From Tretioscincus oriximinensis (taxonomy: Eukaryota > Chordata > Lepidosauria > Squamata > Gymnophthalmidae), in the NCBI GenBank assembly GCA_022410635.1, contig JAJVDF010000869.1, positions 172,769 to 236,768 on the forward strand: a stretch of 64,000 bases of DNA, given 5' to 3'. Positions 20,450 to 31,143 of this stretch are shown here, piece by piece. The notes below the pieces were generated by a model. That model saw only the letters and a list, made by a program, of their open reading frames with translations. It was not told the DNA's origin and did not search any database. The position numbers and the translations under genes are program-made. How positions within the stretch are numbered: the first letter of the stretch is position 1; every line of letters starts with the position of its first letter.

Positions 20450-20645
20450 TTTTTAATCTACAAAACCTCTGCTTTCAAGGGGCTGCCCTTGAACATGCTT
20501 CAGAAGCTGCAGCTGGTACAGCTGGCTGGACACATATCATGCTAGACTTGAAAAAACTTGAACTGGCTGTCACTTTTGCTACCGAGCAAATTCATTATGT
20601 TGATCTTAAGCTATTAGGCCATAAAGAACATGGCCCCCATGCACC
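20450..20645 (+). repeat. L2-like fragment
   Basis: Decayed L2 C-terminal sequence similar to that at 915-1100 (gaagctgcagctggtacagc, gctagacttgaaaaa). Confidence 0.4.
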
Positions 20646-20654
20646 CTGATTTTG

Positions 20655-21563
20655 TGAGCCTGGGACAAATAGTGTGGTAGCCAAGTTCACGGATGATACT
20701 AAACTTTTCAGGGTGATTCTAAGGAGCTCCAGAGTGATCTATTGAAATTGGAAGACTGGACAACAAAATGGCAAATGCACTTCAACTTAAGCAAGTGCAA
20801 AGACCTGCACATTGGGGCAAAGAACCCCAATTACTCCTGTCAATGGAGGAAAAAGGCTTTCTGTGATAAAGCAGGAATGGGATCCTGAGATGTTATGGGC
20901 AGTTCAATGAAGGTGTCAACCCAGTGTGCAGCAGCAGTGAAAAGGGCAAATTCAATGTTAGGGATAATTAGGCAAGGAATCGGAAACAAGTCAGCATGCA
21001 TTGTTTTGCCTCTTTGTAAATCTATTGTGAGGCCACATTTGGAATTCTGTGTACAATTCTGATTACTACATTTCAGAAAAGATACTGTGGAACTAGAGAA
21101 GTTGCAGAAAAGGGCAACAAGAATGATCAAGATGCTGGGGCATCTCCCTTATGAAATGGAGCTGCAATGTCCGGGCCTCTTCAGCCTAGAAAAACGGCTT
21201 TTAAGAGGTGATCTGATTGAAGTGTATAAAATTATGTATGGGGTGGATAAGGTAAATAGAGGGAGATTATGGACCAGGGGGCATTCCTTGAAACTAATGG
21301 GCAAAAGAGTGAGAACAGACAAAGGAAAATATTTTTTCACCCAAAGGTTCATTGGTCTGTGGAATTTACTTCCAGAAGAGGTGGTGGTAGCTAGCAGCCT
21401 TGATAGCTTTAAGACAGGTTTAGACAAGTTCATGGAAACCAAGCTTATCAGTAGCTNCCAGGATGGTNCTCTTGATCCTGTCTCTGAGATGGAGCAATTA
21501 GCAGAATTCCTGAAGCACCATTTGTAGGGCGTCAAGAACAGTTGAAGGTTTTGCCTTCTTCTT
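20655..21563 (+). repeat. CR1/L3 3' region split by an L1 insertion
   Basis: It carries the FADD-region remnant (cacggatgatactaaacttt), then a readable C-terminus LEKLQKRATRMIKMLGHLP through [20 protein letters not shown], then 3' UTR. The element resumes after the L1 at 22,612. Confidence 0.85.
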
Positions 21564-21583
21564 GAGANGGCCCTAATGCGATT

Positions 21584-22611
21584 AAGGGAGTTGAGGGAGA
21601 CACCAGTACAATGGATAACAGAAGCAGCAGTATATAATTTTATAAACAAACCAACAATAATCCAAAAAATAAGAGAGGCACAATCGGATTATGAAAAATT
21701 AGTGCAGAAAAAAATACAAGGAGAGAAATCACTAGTAGGACTATTATATAAATTAATAATTAAAGAAAGATATAAAAATTATGACAGTATAAAACAAAGG
21801 TGGTTACAAGACTTAAATACGACAGAGGAAAACTGGGAGGAGTGGAGAAAAGACTTTACAATAATCAATTATAATAAGTTTAGGGAAGGCGAATTGAAAT
21901 TAATGACAAAGTGGTACAGGACTCCAAGTCAATTATCACGTATGCTTAACATATCACCAATATGTTGGCATTGTGGCATAGATATAGGAACCTACATACA
22001 TATGTGGTTTGAATGTAGGGAAGTTAATAAGTTCTGGCAAGAAATTACTGTGGAACTTACATACTTCAGGTGAATATTCCTGTAACGAAGGAGGTTCTTA
22101 TTGGCAATAGGAATCCAAGACAGGTAGGGAGGGAAAATCTATATATACTCAAACAAGCTATAAGGGCAGCCCATATTTTAATAGCAAGAGGGTGGAAGGA
22201 GAAAGATAAATGGACACAGGAAGCCTGGTATGATTATATGTCAGAAATTGTACTCTTTTGACTATTTAAGGGAAAGAAGGCTAAAAAGACTGGGAATTGT
22301 AATACGCCCAATGTGGGAGGTAAAGTGGAGGGCCTTCATTTCCCATGTGATATTCTATAAGATGTATTCACCCACGGCATTTATAATATATTGGATTCTG
22401 GATTTGAAAAGATTTACTTAATATGCTAAGATATCCTTGAGCCGGGGTGGAGGGGAGGGGAGCACGCTTTGGTGTGGTGGTGGGTTTTTTCTTTTTTATT
22501 GTATGACTTGTATTATTGTGTGCTATGTTGGGTTCAACATATACATGTGTATTATCAATGTATTGTCATACTTATATATATCAATAAAATTTTATTTTTT
22601 TTAAAAAAAGA
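21584..22611 (+). mobile_element. 5'-truncated L1 LINE 3' end
   Basis: The open frame at 21576-22073 reads like the L1 ORF2 C-terminal domain: KWYRTPSQLSRM, ICWHCG and GTYIHMWFECREVNKFWQEI match its cysteine/histidine motif and HMW-EC signature. The frame continues with breaks to about 22,420. The 3' end is caataaaattttatttttt. Flanking 20-base direct repeats at 21564-21583 and 22612-22631 differ at three positions, one of them an N, and mark the insertion into a CR1/L3. Confidence 0.85.
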
Positions 22612-22845
22612 GAGACTGCCCTAATGCAATTGGTGGGCCAGTGTACTCTATGGCAGGCCCCACTTGACCCATCCACATACCAGTGTAGCTATAACAGGCC
22701 TCATCTACACTAGCATATGGATGACAAGTCTTTTGCCTTCCTCTGCTTGAGATGCCCAGGGTAGGCACTGGGCGAGACAGAAGGCTGAACTAGATGGGCT
22801 GTGGACCCATTCAGCATGGCTCTTCTTATGTACTCGTGAGGAAGG
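22612..22845 (+). repeat. Rest of the interrupted CR1/L3 tail
   Basis: It continues tgccctaatgcaattggtgg and ends in gctcttcttatgtactcgtg. The palindromic-MITE phrase catccacataccagtgtagc lies inside it. Confidence 0.7.
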
Positions 22846-22887
22846 TATCCTAGTAAAGATGGGCCTTTATTATCCATTACCTAAGTA

Positions 22888-23190
22888 CAGTGGTACCTCG
22901 GTTCTCGAACGCCTTGAAAGTCGACCAAATCGGTGTTCGACCGGCAGATTCCAGAAATCCGAAGTCCTGGAATCCGAACACCGATTTGGAAGTCGAACTT
23001 CCTCCGGCGTTCTTTCGGCCCGGCGCGCCTTGCTGACGTCATCAAGGCGCGTTTTTTCGGCCCGGCGCGCCTTGATGACGTCATCAAGGCGCGTTTTTTC
23101 GGCCCGGCGCACCTTGCTTCGGTTCCCGAACAAATTGGTTCTCGACCGTCCTGCCGGAACGAATTGTGTTCGGGAACCGAGGTACCACTG
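22888..23190. mobile_element. Tigger/pogo-like non-autonomous DNA transposon (MITE)
   Basis: The terminal inverted repeats are CAGTGGTACCTCGGTTCTCG and its partner CGGGAACCGAGGTACCACTG, flanked by TA duplications (22886-22887, 23191-23192). The TIR resembles Tigger-type Tc1/mariner elements. The interior has a roughly 42-base tandem unit with cggcccggcgcgcc and two perfect TGACGTCA octamers at 23034-23041 and 23076-23083. Confidence 0.85.
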
Positions 23191-23192
23191 TA

Positions 23193-23710
23193 TATAAAAG
23201 GGTAAAGCTTTTGAGATTGAGGCAAAACTGCACACTTGACCATCTTTAGTTATTATGGTTTATTGACATTTTTATCCCATATTTCCACCTGGAGGCTCTA
23301 AAGATAGTAAATATATAAAAATCACGTCAGGTTCAAAACCTTTCACACATTGCATGTTAAAAAAAAGCGAATTTGGTAAAAGAGAATAGTTGGGTAATCT
23401 CATGTCTTGAAACACTTTGGGAGTTAGGCTACGTTTCTAGGCGTCCATTTTGAACTTTGAAAAGGGTCTCCCTTCACTTGGGACATGACCCCACTGACCC
23501 CACCTCTGTTCCCTTTCAAACAGAATCCAGACATGTTAGAACAGTTCTGGACAAGAAGGTTTTCTGTAGGGATGTTTGCTTGGGTTGGCCGAACAAAATG
23601 GCCGCATTGTTGTTCTTTTCGTTTGACTGCTGTCTGGGCCTTGGCCATACTGCCCCCGAGTGGCTGATGGGGAGAACTGTGCCAGTCATCACAGCCCCTG
23701 CTGGTCCTCA
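23193..23710 (-). other. FOXH1 copy B 3' flank
   Basis: A minus-strand AATAAA lies at 23264-23259, about 450 bases past the stop. It sits at the edge of a dispersed repeat (tttattgacatttttatccc), so its use as the poly(A) signal is uncertain. Confidence 0.4.
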
Positions 23711-24691
23711 TCAGGAGGCCATATAATGGTTGCCCATAATGCCCGTGAGAGAGGTTCGATTCCTTTCCAGCTGTGAGCAGAGATTGTCCGCTGGNTGGGC
23801 GACCCAAGCGTCAAAGACTGTCTTGTTTGGGGGCATCATGAGATCCAGGGCTGCTGAAAGTCCCGAGGGAGGAGCAGGGCCCAGAGATGGCCTTGGCATC
23901 ATCTCCCAGCACACTGGGCTGGCAAAGGGCACTGTGCCAAAGGGCAGGCCGGGCATCGTAGGAAGGATGGAGAAGGGCGACAAGCAGCTGGTGGGGGCCA
24001 CTACATTGGGGGCCACGCTCTTGGTGTAGGAGGTGGGGAGCTGCTCCCAGTGGGGGGTGAGGGCAGGGGGTGGCGCAGTGGGGAGGGCATTGGCCTCAGA
24101 GTCTGAGCTGCTGCTGTTCTCTGGATCCTGGAGGAGTCTGGGGCGCTTGGCCAGAGCATGGGTGCCCACTCTTTTCCTGGCCTTTGGTCCTCCTGCCTCC
24201 CTTTCCCCCGGGGACGAGGGGCTGAGTGAGGAAAGGCTCCCAGAAGAGGAGAAGGAGCGTAGTGCAGGCAGCGGGCAAGGAGGCCTCCAGGGGGGTACAG
24301 GGGGCCTGGATGAGAGGCTGTAGATGGGCACAGGGCCCCAGNCATCCAGGTGGCTAGGCTCAGGGTCCATCCTGGGCTTCCCGCACAAGCCAACCTCTTG
24401 GAAGTCGCTAAGCAAGGAGTCGATGCTGAAGGGGCTGGGTTGACGCCTTCCTTCGCCAGTCGGGCCGGTGGCCCCTTCAGGGGGCGGGGGGCTGTGGCTG
24501 GGAGGTGCTCCAGAAGATACGCTGCCTGGAATCCAGCCGCGATAGACGTAGGGGGCGAGGTCCACGGCAAAAACCTTCCCCTGGCGAGAGACGGGCGTGT
24601 TCTGCAGCTTGAGAGCCTCTGGTGGGATGCGGTCCACGTCAACCGTCCAGAAATTCCCTTTGGCTCGGGGCTTGCTGGGGTCCTTTAACAC
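23711..24691 (-). CDS. FOXH1: FOXH1 copy B terminal exon
   Basis: The acceptor is tgcccacag, followed by GTGTTAAAGGACCCC. It encodes 326 aa: the end of the forkhead, a proline/serine-rich region, the EH1-like motif and the Smad-interaction motif 40 residues before the stop. Confidence 0.94.
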   Translation of the reverse strand: MLKDPSKPRAKGNFWTVDVDRIPPEALKLQNTPVSRQGKVFAVDLAPYVYRGWIPGSVSSGAPPSHSPPPPEGATGPTGEGRRQPSPFSIDSLLSDFQEVGLCGKPRMDPEPSHLDXWGPVPIYSLSSRPPVPPWRPPCPLPALRSFSSSGSLSSLSPSSPGEREAGGPKARKRVGTHALAKRPRLLQDPENSSSSDSEANALPTAPPPALTPHWEQLPTSYTKSVAPNVVAPTSCLSPFSILPTMPGLPFGTVPFASPVCWEMMPRPSLGPAPPSGLSAALDLMMPPNKTVFDAWVAXPADNLCSQLERNRTSLTGIMGNHYMAS

Positions 24692-27600
24692 CTGTGGGCA
24701 TAGAAGGCATTGCGGAGGCATTTGTTTCGAAGGCAGAGATCTTCAGACCCCTACCCTACCAAGGAGGAGGAGGAGAAGGTGTGGACACCCTTTAGAGAAG
24801 ATCCTCCAGCCCCAGGGCCAACTCCCCCTTCCTCAAGCCCACTGCCCTCACCTTGCGGAAGCAATCGTTGGAGGAGAGGTTGTGGCGGATGGAGTCCTTC
24901 CAACCCTGGTAGCCTTCGTTGAAGAAGGGGAAGAGGCTGCTGATCTCCCGGATGATCTGAAAGAACCACAAGCAAGGGTCAAGCCAGAGCCTTGAGGGAC
25001 TGGGAGATTAAGAACCCAGGACAAGCTGCTCCTGGGCGGTGGCGGTGGATGCAAGGCTCTTTCCAGCAACTTTGCCAGTCTGAACCTCCACCTGATTCTG
25101 CTATTTAAACTAATAATGAATTGTTTCCTCCTGTCCCCAAGAGCAGCTGCTGGGGGAATCGTGGGCAGAAATGCCCCCTCCAAGAGTAGAAGAAAGAAGA
25201 AGAAAGAAGAAAGAAGAAAGGAGAAAGAAGAAGGAAAAAGAAAAAAGAAAAAAGAAAAAAGAAGAAGAAGAACTGGGTTCTTATACCCCTCTTTTCTCAT
25301 CTTTCAAAGGGACTCAAAGCCAGCTTAAAAGGGTATTTTGCCCGAAGGCTTACATTCTATCTTCCCCACCAGGCTCTGGTGGTTCCCATGTATCTACTTG
25401 CAGTCGTTGCAATTTCTTGCAGTTACTGCTTTCGAATAGCTGAGTTGGCTAGAGCTACAGGCTAGTGGAAGGTGCTCACCCCTCCCCACGTCCCACACAG
25501 GGCTTCGAGACCCCATCTCCCAGGTGAGAGACGGATTCCTTAGCGACTGAGCTATCCGTGCCTAAGCCTTTAAAAGAGGCCTCACCTTGGCCAACTTCCC
25601 ACCTTTCTCACCCCTAGGTAGCTTTACGTCTGCATATTTCATATTTGCATCTTTCCCTTTGGGTTGTATTTTCTTATCCCCTTACAAATGTGTGATATCT
25701 ATATTCAATATTGTTACTGTAGTGAGGTGAAATCAAATAAAGAATTTCTCTATTAAAATAAAATAAATACGTTGCGAATGGGACCTGCCATATACTGTCG
25801 CGTGGCTGGTCAATCTGTGTCCCAAGGTGTAGCCCAGAATACAGTCTGGACAGGGCCCTGCTGTCTCCAGTGGCTCCTCTGCAGAGAGGCCACCTGGACT
25901 TTCTGTGGACCCTGCAACCAGGAATTTTTACAGGGAGGGCCCGGCTACTCAACCCCTCCCCAGACCCCAAGCCTGGTCCCTGGCTAATGGCTCTAGTGCA
26001 CCCAGGCCGGTGAGAAGGCAAAGGGAGGAGGGAATGCTATTACATTGTTCTGCCCTTGGTGTAATATTTCTCTCCCCTTCCAGAACAATTTGCGCCCTGC
26101 TGCTTGTAATCTCTCAGCTGCCTTGAAAGGCCCCCTGATATTTGCACTACATACAGTAGTGGCAGATGCTGTGAAGATGCATAGATAGCCCTTATCAACC
26201 TTGTGCTCCCCCCTCTTCCTGCCTCCCAATTTACATTCTCTAGCCCTTTAAGCCAGCCCCAAGGGCCAAGTAGAGTGACACTTTCAGGAACTTTTTCTCA
26301 GCCTTTTCCCCATCCACACTGGGTGCTGCTACAGGATATATCTCAGAATGTGGGTCTCCCATCTGCATGCTAGTGCAGACTATGGCAGGCCCCGAATGGG
26401 GCCTGCCATAGACTACACTGGCATGTAGATGAGCAAAGCTGAATGAGGTCTGCCATAGTCTCTCTATCCTGGAATAACGCCCCATGGGGGTACAAGAAGA
26501 AGATCTTAAGGCGCGGCCAAGTTGATAATGGGGAGAAAGCGTTCCATTAGGTGTTTGGGATCCAAGCCATTTGGGGGTTTTATCGAAGGGTCGTCAGATG
26601 TGAACAATAAGAAATAAGCTTCCTGTTTCCCTGCTTCCTGACAGAATTTCTGTTTTAAGATTGTACGTTATATTTCTGCCTGCTTTTCTACACTGCTTTT
26701 TACATTTTACTTATTACTTATTACATTTTACTTATTATATAAGCTTGGATGCCCAGTATTAATAGAAAAAGAAGAAGGGGAAGNGGAGGAGGAAGAGGAG
26801 GAAGAGGAAGAAGGGGAAAGAGGAGGACGAAGAAGAAGGGGAAGAAGAGAAAGAAGGGAAAAGGAGGAGGAGGAGGAGGAGGAAGAAAAAAAGATGGAAA
26901 GAAAAGGAGTTTTTTAAACCCCACTTTTCTCAACCCAAAGGAAATCAAAGGTGCATACATAACATGTCCTTTTCTTTACCACAGATACCCTGTGATATTG
27001 GTGGGGCTTAGAGAGCTCTGAAGAACTGTGATATTGGTGGGGCTTAGGGAGCTCTGAAGAACTGTGATATTGGTGGGGCTTAGAGAGCTCTGAAGAACTG
27101 AGTGGCTAAGCTTACCCAGCTGGCTTTTTGTGGAGGAGTTCAGAATAGATCCAGGAGGCTGGGTCTGCCACTCTAACCATTACCCCAAAGCTCTTCCAAG
27201 TCACGTCCTTCCCCCATAACTTGCTTAGGAGGATAGGAGGGTTGGATAAGGGGTGGGATGGGTGAGGGAGGCCAAATTCACCCAATCTAATCATGGTTAT
27301 CTGAAAGAGCATCTCCTTACCATTCTCCTTCTCCAGAGGTGTAAGGGGCAGGACTGGAAAAAGAGGCCTTCTCAGATGGTGGCCCCCCAGCCCTCCCAAA
27401 CAGCCTCCTTATGTAAATTCGGCAGGCCCTTACATTGTATGGTGATTGGAGCCTGGTTAAAATGTAGGTCTTCTCTGCCCTGACTCTTATTCTGGAACAC
27501 ATTTTGGAATAGGGACCTGCCTTCCCCATGCTATTTATGGCAGGCCCCATTCTGTTCAGTGGAGATAAGGGCCGTACCTCTCCCCCAGTCTTTCTCACTC

Positions 27601-29291
27601 AGGGCCTGCCATAACCTACACTAGCATGTGGATGGCAACTTCCTATTTTAGGGGTTAGCCTAGAATAAAGCTCGATTCACGTTCACCCTAAAAATCAAAC
27701 CCTTGGGGAAGGAGAAGTTGGTTGTAAGCAGCTGCCTCCAATTGTAACCTACTGCAATAGGAAAGGACTTCTTGACCAAGGGGCCACCACAGGAAAGGGT
27801 CTCCCATACAGTATGCTAAGAAAGAAACGCTTTTGCACCTTTAGTGGCTCCAGAAAGGAGAACTTTTTAACAAGGTACAGCTCTTAAAGCCTGCAGCACA
27901 TTGGGGGTGGGGGAAGGTATCATTTTTTCACACTCATTAAAAGAAGAAGAAGAAGAAGAAGAACTTGGTTCTTATACCCCGCTTTTCTCACCTTTCAAAG
28001 GGACTCAAAGCGGCTTACAAGGATATATTTTGCCCGAAGGCTCACATTCTATCTTCCCCACCAGGCTGTGGTGGTTCCCATGTATCTACTTGCAGTCAGT
28101 TGCAATTTCNTGCAATTCATGCTTTCGAATAGCTGGGTTGGCTNGAGNTACAGGCNAGTGGAAGGTGCTCACCCCTCCCCACTTCCAACACAGGGCTTCG
28201 AAACCCCATCGCCCAGGCGAGAGACGAATTCCTAAGCAATGTCTATCCCAAATTTCACATGGGAGCCCCAGTGTAACCTCCTAGAAAGACAACCAACACG
28301 TAGGCCTCTTCATACAACAGGTGACGTTTCAAAATGATAAGAGACAATCTAGATCTGAAATATCTNAAGTCCCCCTTACCCTCTCCTCCCACCCGCAAAA
28401 GTGTGAAGATTCTGCGTCAAAAAAAAAATCAACCTAGAAGCAGTGAAAAACAAACTCCTCAGGAGAAACTAGGAAGGGAATCAAGAGTAACTCAGCCAGC
28501 GTCATTTTGGAATCATGTGCACCTTTCCGGTCATCACGTCTTGAATATTGTAGAACTGGAGAAGGTGCAAAAAAAAGAGCAGCAAGAATAATCTAGGGGG
28601 TAGAACAAAGTCTCTTGTGGAATCCGGCTACAACGTCTGGGTCGCTTTAGCNTCAAAAGACGGTGTTTAAAAGGGGATCCAATTGAAGGGCATAAGCCAT
28701 GNATGGGTTGGGTAAGGTGAACAGAGAAAATTTGTTTTCCCTCTCACACAACACTAGAACCAAGGGGACGTTCCTTGAAGTGGATGGGCAGAAGAGTTAA
28801 GACAGACAAAGGGAAGTGTTTTTTCACCCAGAGGTGGTGGTATCTGGATAAAGCCTGGAGACCTTTAAGATAAGCCAAATGTATCAATGGCTGTTAGGGT
28901 GGATCTCTTGAGCCTGCCTTTGGGATGGAGCAACAGGCAGGATATCATTTCCCCCCACCCATTAAAAGTACAAAACTCTAACCCAGTTTATATCTGGGAC
29001 CCTCCCCTTGCCCCCCCCCCCCCAATGGCTCCTTACCTGGGACAACTTCAGCTTCTTCCCCGGGGAGGCCTGGATCACCAGGGCAATCATGGCCAAGTAG
29101 GTGTAGGGGGGTTTGGTGTGGCGGTTGTACTTCTTCTTCTTCTTCTTCCCCGGTTTGCCAGCTTTGCAGCCCACCGACTCAGGGTCACTGCTCAGGGTCT
29201 CCTTCTCTTGAGGCAATGGGGAGCCAGCCAGGAGGTCTGGTTGTGCCCTGCTGGGTTGCCCCGTTGGGGGTGCTGGGACCTGGGCAGCCAT
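23711..29291 (-). CDS. FOXH1: FOXH1, copy B, with intact Smad-interaction motif
   Basis: Forkhead partner of Smad2/3 for Nodal/activin target genes. Exons on the minus strand are 29291-29037, 24956-24852 and 24691-23711, all phase 0, giving about 446 aa. It starts at ATG 29291 with MAAQVPAPP. Residues 49-57 are a lysine-rich arm. The forkhead runs from about 60 to 142 ([53 protein letters not shown]). EH1-like FSIDSLL is at 208-214, and [16 protein letters not shown] precedes the C-terminal Smad-interaction motif [10 protein letters not shown] at 407-416. Length and motif order match canonical FOXH1. It shares both intron positions with copy A, so the two arose by duplication of a complete gene. 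Ambiguous bases affect two residues. Confidence 0.93.
24852..24956 (-). CDS. FOXH1: FOXH1 copy B coding exon 2
   Basis: 105 bases; the acceptor is ttctttcag and the donor is CGCAAG|GTGAGG. It encodes [12 protein letters not shown] through NDCFRK. Confidence 0.95.
25175..25563 (-). repeat. tRNA-derived SINE, near full length
   Basis: Same family as 18,055-18,478. The GAA-rich tail lies at 25,185-25,272 and the tRNA-like head ends near tatccgtgcc at 25,563. It lies in intron 1 of FOXH1 copy B. Confidence 0.8.
25564..26300. other. FOXH1 copy B intron 1, no gene seen
   Basis: Mostly unique, with an AT-rich stretch and tataaataa-like LINE tail debris near 25,740-25,770. Confidence 0.4.
26300..26470. 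mobile_element. Copy of the palindromic MITE (GGCCCTGTCC type)
   Basis: Arms ctagtgcagactatggcagg and cctgccatagactacactgg meet at a centre ccccgaatgggg. The outer part (ccatccacactggg, ggatatatctcagaatg) matches the full copy at 30,758-30,926. Confidence 0.65.
26760..26908. repeat. Purine-only GAA/GGA tract
   Basis: About 150 bases almost entirely of A and G on the plus strand, attached to the tail of a SINE. Confidence 0.9.
26908..27195 (-). repeat. tRNA-derived SINE with internal 36-base triplication
   Basis: The SINE body is present, but the segment gtgatattggtggggcttag, ending agctctgaagaact, occurs three times in tandem from about 26,990 to 27,100 with a single-base difference in the middle copy. 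Confidence 0.75.
27196..27935. other. FOXH1 copy B intron 1 with MITE pieces
   Basis: Palindromic-MITE arms lie near 27,505-27,555 and 27,600-27,660. The remainder is unassigned. No gene seen. Confidence 0.4.
27940..28250 (-). repeat. tRNA-derived SINE
   Basis: Same family as 18,055-18,478, with a short GAA tail at 27,942-27,962. The tRNA head is truncated near attcctaagcaatg. Confidence 0.78.
28480..28960 (+). repeat. CR1/L3 3' region
   Basis: Phrases ttgtagaactggagaaggtg, ctctcacacaacactagaac and tttttcacccagaggtggtg mark a decayed plus-strand CR1/L3 ending about 80 bases from FOXH1 copy B exon 1. Confidence 0.72.
29037..29291 (-). CDS. FOXH1: FOXH1 copy B coding exon 1
   Basis: Encodes 85 aa from ATG at 29291; the donor is TCCCAG|GTAAGG. 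It ends at LKLSQ, the same point as copy A. Confidence 0.93.
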
Positions 29292-29607
29292 GGCACTTGG
29301 TACCTGAGTTCATGAGCTCCCTGGGATGCCGGTGGTTGCAAGGAGGTGGGGGCCACTGTGATGATGATGAGACCCCAGAGAAGCAGGAAGCTCTGCAGAC
29401 CCTCCCTGGTGCCTTTATCATGCTGATGTTGCTGAAGCCCCTTGGCTATTTGAAGCCAGCTGGGAGGAGGAGGAGGAGGAGGGTGAGGTGGGGCCAAGAC
29501 TGACTTCACAACTGGAGGTATCCTGGAGGTGGGGAAGGGAGTCCAGGCCAGCCCAGGGCTTCTGGAGGTGCATTGCATTCACTACTCATTGTGTCAAAGG
29601 CTGTCTA

Positions 29608-29845
29608 TTATTTATATATTTATTATTTTTATATTTATTATTTTTATATTTATTATTTATTATTTTTATATTTATTATTTTTATATTTATTATTTTTATA
29701 TTTATTATTTTTATATTTATTATTTTTATATTTATTATATTTATATTTATTATATTTATATTTATATTTATATTTATTTTTATTTTTATATTTATATTTA
29801 TATTTATTTTTATTTTTATTTTTATTATTATTAATTTATTTGCCA
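29608..29845. repeat. (TTTATATTTATTAT)n AT-only microsatellite
   Basis: About 235 bases of A/T only, built of TTTATTATTTTTATA and TATTTA units. It is about 320 bases upstream of the FOXH1 copy B ATG and continues into a TTTA-ended dispersed repeat (29,830-30,095). Confidence 0.92.
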
Positions 29846-30095
29846 TTTATATCCTCCACTATACCAACCAGGAAACAAGAGGTCAAAATCCACACTTTAA
29901 AATCAGTCCCTGGGCTGAGGAAGAAATTCTTTCTTCAGCCAAAGGCCAGGTTAATAGGTGGGACTTCAAATATTCTCTGAATGACCAGCATAGTACTGGC
30001 GATTGTCCTAAGGGGAAAATCATTTCATAATCTGGGGCTGCCAGGCCGTGCTTCCCCATGTTCCCCCTGCCTTTGNTGCTGAAAGGGGTGGTACA

Positions 30096-30485
30096 ACTGG
30101 GATTCTGTATGGCAGCGCAAGATGTGTAATGCAGAGGGGCTGTTTTCAGGGGCTTTATCCAGGTGCATTAGTTTCTGCTCCCCACGAATGGAACATTTCA
30201 AAGAANTAGAGGGGTTAGGCTGGTTCCAGAATATTCAGCAAGGGGTGTTTGTGTCTTATTTAAGATTACAATAACATAAAACTGGGATAGAACTTTACAC
30301 CTTTAATGGGTGTGAAAAAATGCACACACATGCGCACATATACGTGCCCGGGCTGCAGGCAATAGAAGCTGCACCTGGTGGAAAGTTCTGTCTTCTAGAG
30401 CCTTTAAAGGTGTAGAGCTCTGTCCTGGTTTACATGTAGCATCCTAGGATGGGAGCCTCGCGGTCAAAGGGCAGGTCTGCTTTGG
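30096..30485. other. Intergenic, no gene seen
   Basis: Contains fragments of foldback arms (gggttaggctggttccagaa) and LINE tails. No supported gene. Confidence 0.35.
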
Positions 30486-30749
30486 CTAGTATAGATGCCT
30501 CCTCCAGCCACCTTCCTGTAAGCAGAAAATATGTTTCTGTGGGTGGGACTGGGCACAGATTGGATAAAGAGAGTTCTTTACTCCCTGCCCCAGCTGCAGC
30601 TTCCTAACTGTTTTCAAGGGCAATCCTGGATAGAGAGCATTACAATAGTCCAATCTGGAAGTTATCAGAGCATGGATGACTGTGGCCAGATCAGGCCTGT
30701 CCAGAAGTGGCCATAACTGGCAAACCAGCCGTAACTGATTGTAAGGCAA
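30486..30749 (-). repeat. L2-like LINE reverse-transcriptase fragment
   Basis: The minus-strand frame reads HALITSRLDYCNALYPGLPL followed by KTVRKLQLGQ, a recognisable L2-type C-terminal signature. Confidence 0.78.
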
Positions 30750-30757
30750 TTCACTTT

Positions 30758-30926
30758 GGCCCTGTCCCCACTGAGCCTTGTTCTGGGCTACAGCTCAGAA
30801 TAGCAACCTGCCAGCTACATGCTGGTGTAGACTATGGCAGGCCGGCCATAGTCTACACCGGCATGTGGATGGCCAAGCTCTGTCCCAAGATACGTCCCAG
30901 AATGAGACTCAGTGGGGACAGGGGCC
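30758..30926. mobile_element. Full-length palindromic MITE
   Basis: The element folds back almost end to end. The left end GGCCCTGTCCCCACTGAG pairs with ctcagtggggacaggggcc on the right, and the centre is gactatggcaggccggccatagtc. About 80-base arms with no coding content. Partial copies are scattered through the window. Confidence 0.8.
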
Positions 30927-31143
30927 TTGTTGATGTGTTTTTCCAATCTGAAAGCGAATTGAAGCTGGATTAAACACTTTGGTGTGACCAGGATCCATCT
31001 GACAGCAAACTCTTCCGACCAATTCCGAAAAGCTAGGGGTGAGGGACGGACTGGTTGTTTTAAACTGTAGACTTTTCTTGTCTTCCAACAGCTGTCCATC
31101 CTTTTCCAGGCCCTTACAAGAAGACCTCTTAAAGGCACAATAT

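Noticed and set aside
22859..23243. Several overlapping arginine-rich frames on both strands
   Set aside because: They are produced by the tandem units of the Tigger-like MITE.
23259..23264. AATAAA as firm poly(A) signal for FOXH1 copy B
   Set aside because: It lies at the edge of a dispersed repeat; kept only as a low-confidence possibility.
24001..24642. 213-codon minus-strand frame in the FOXH1 copy B terminal exon
   Set aside because: It is a frame-shifted shadow of the true exon; the true frame carries the forkhead end and the Smad-interaction motif.
29573..29980. Open frames made of I, F, Y, L and N in the AT-rich tract
   Set aside because: They come from a simple repeat with A/T only and have no coding signature.
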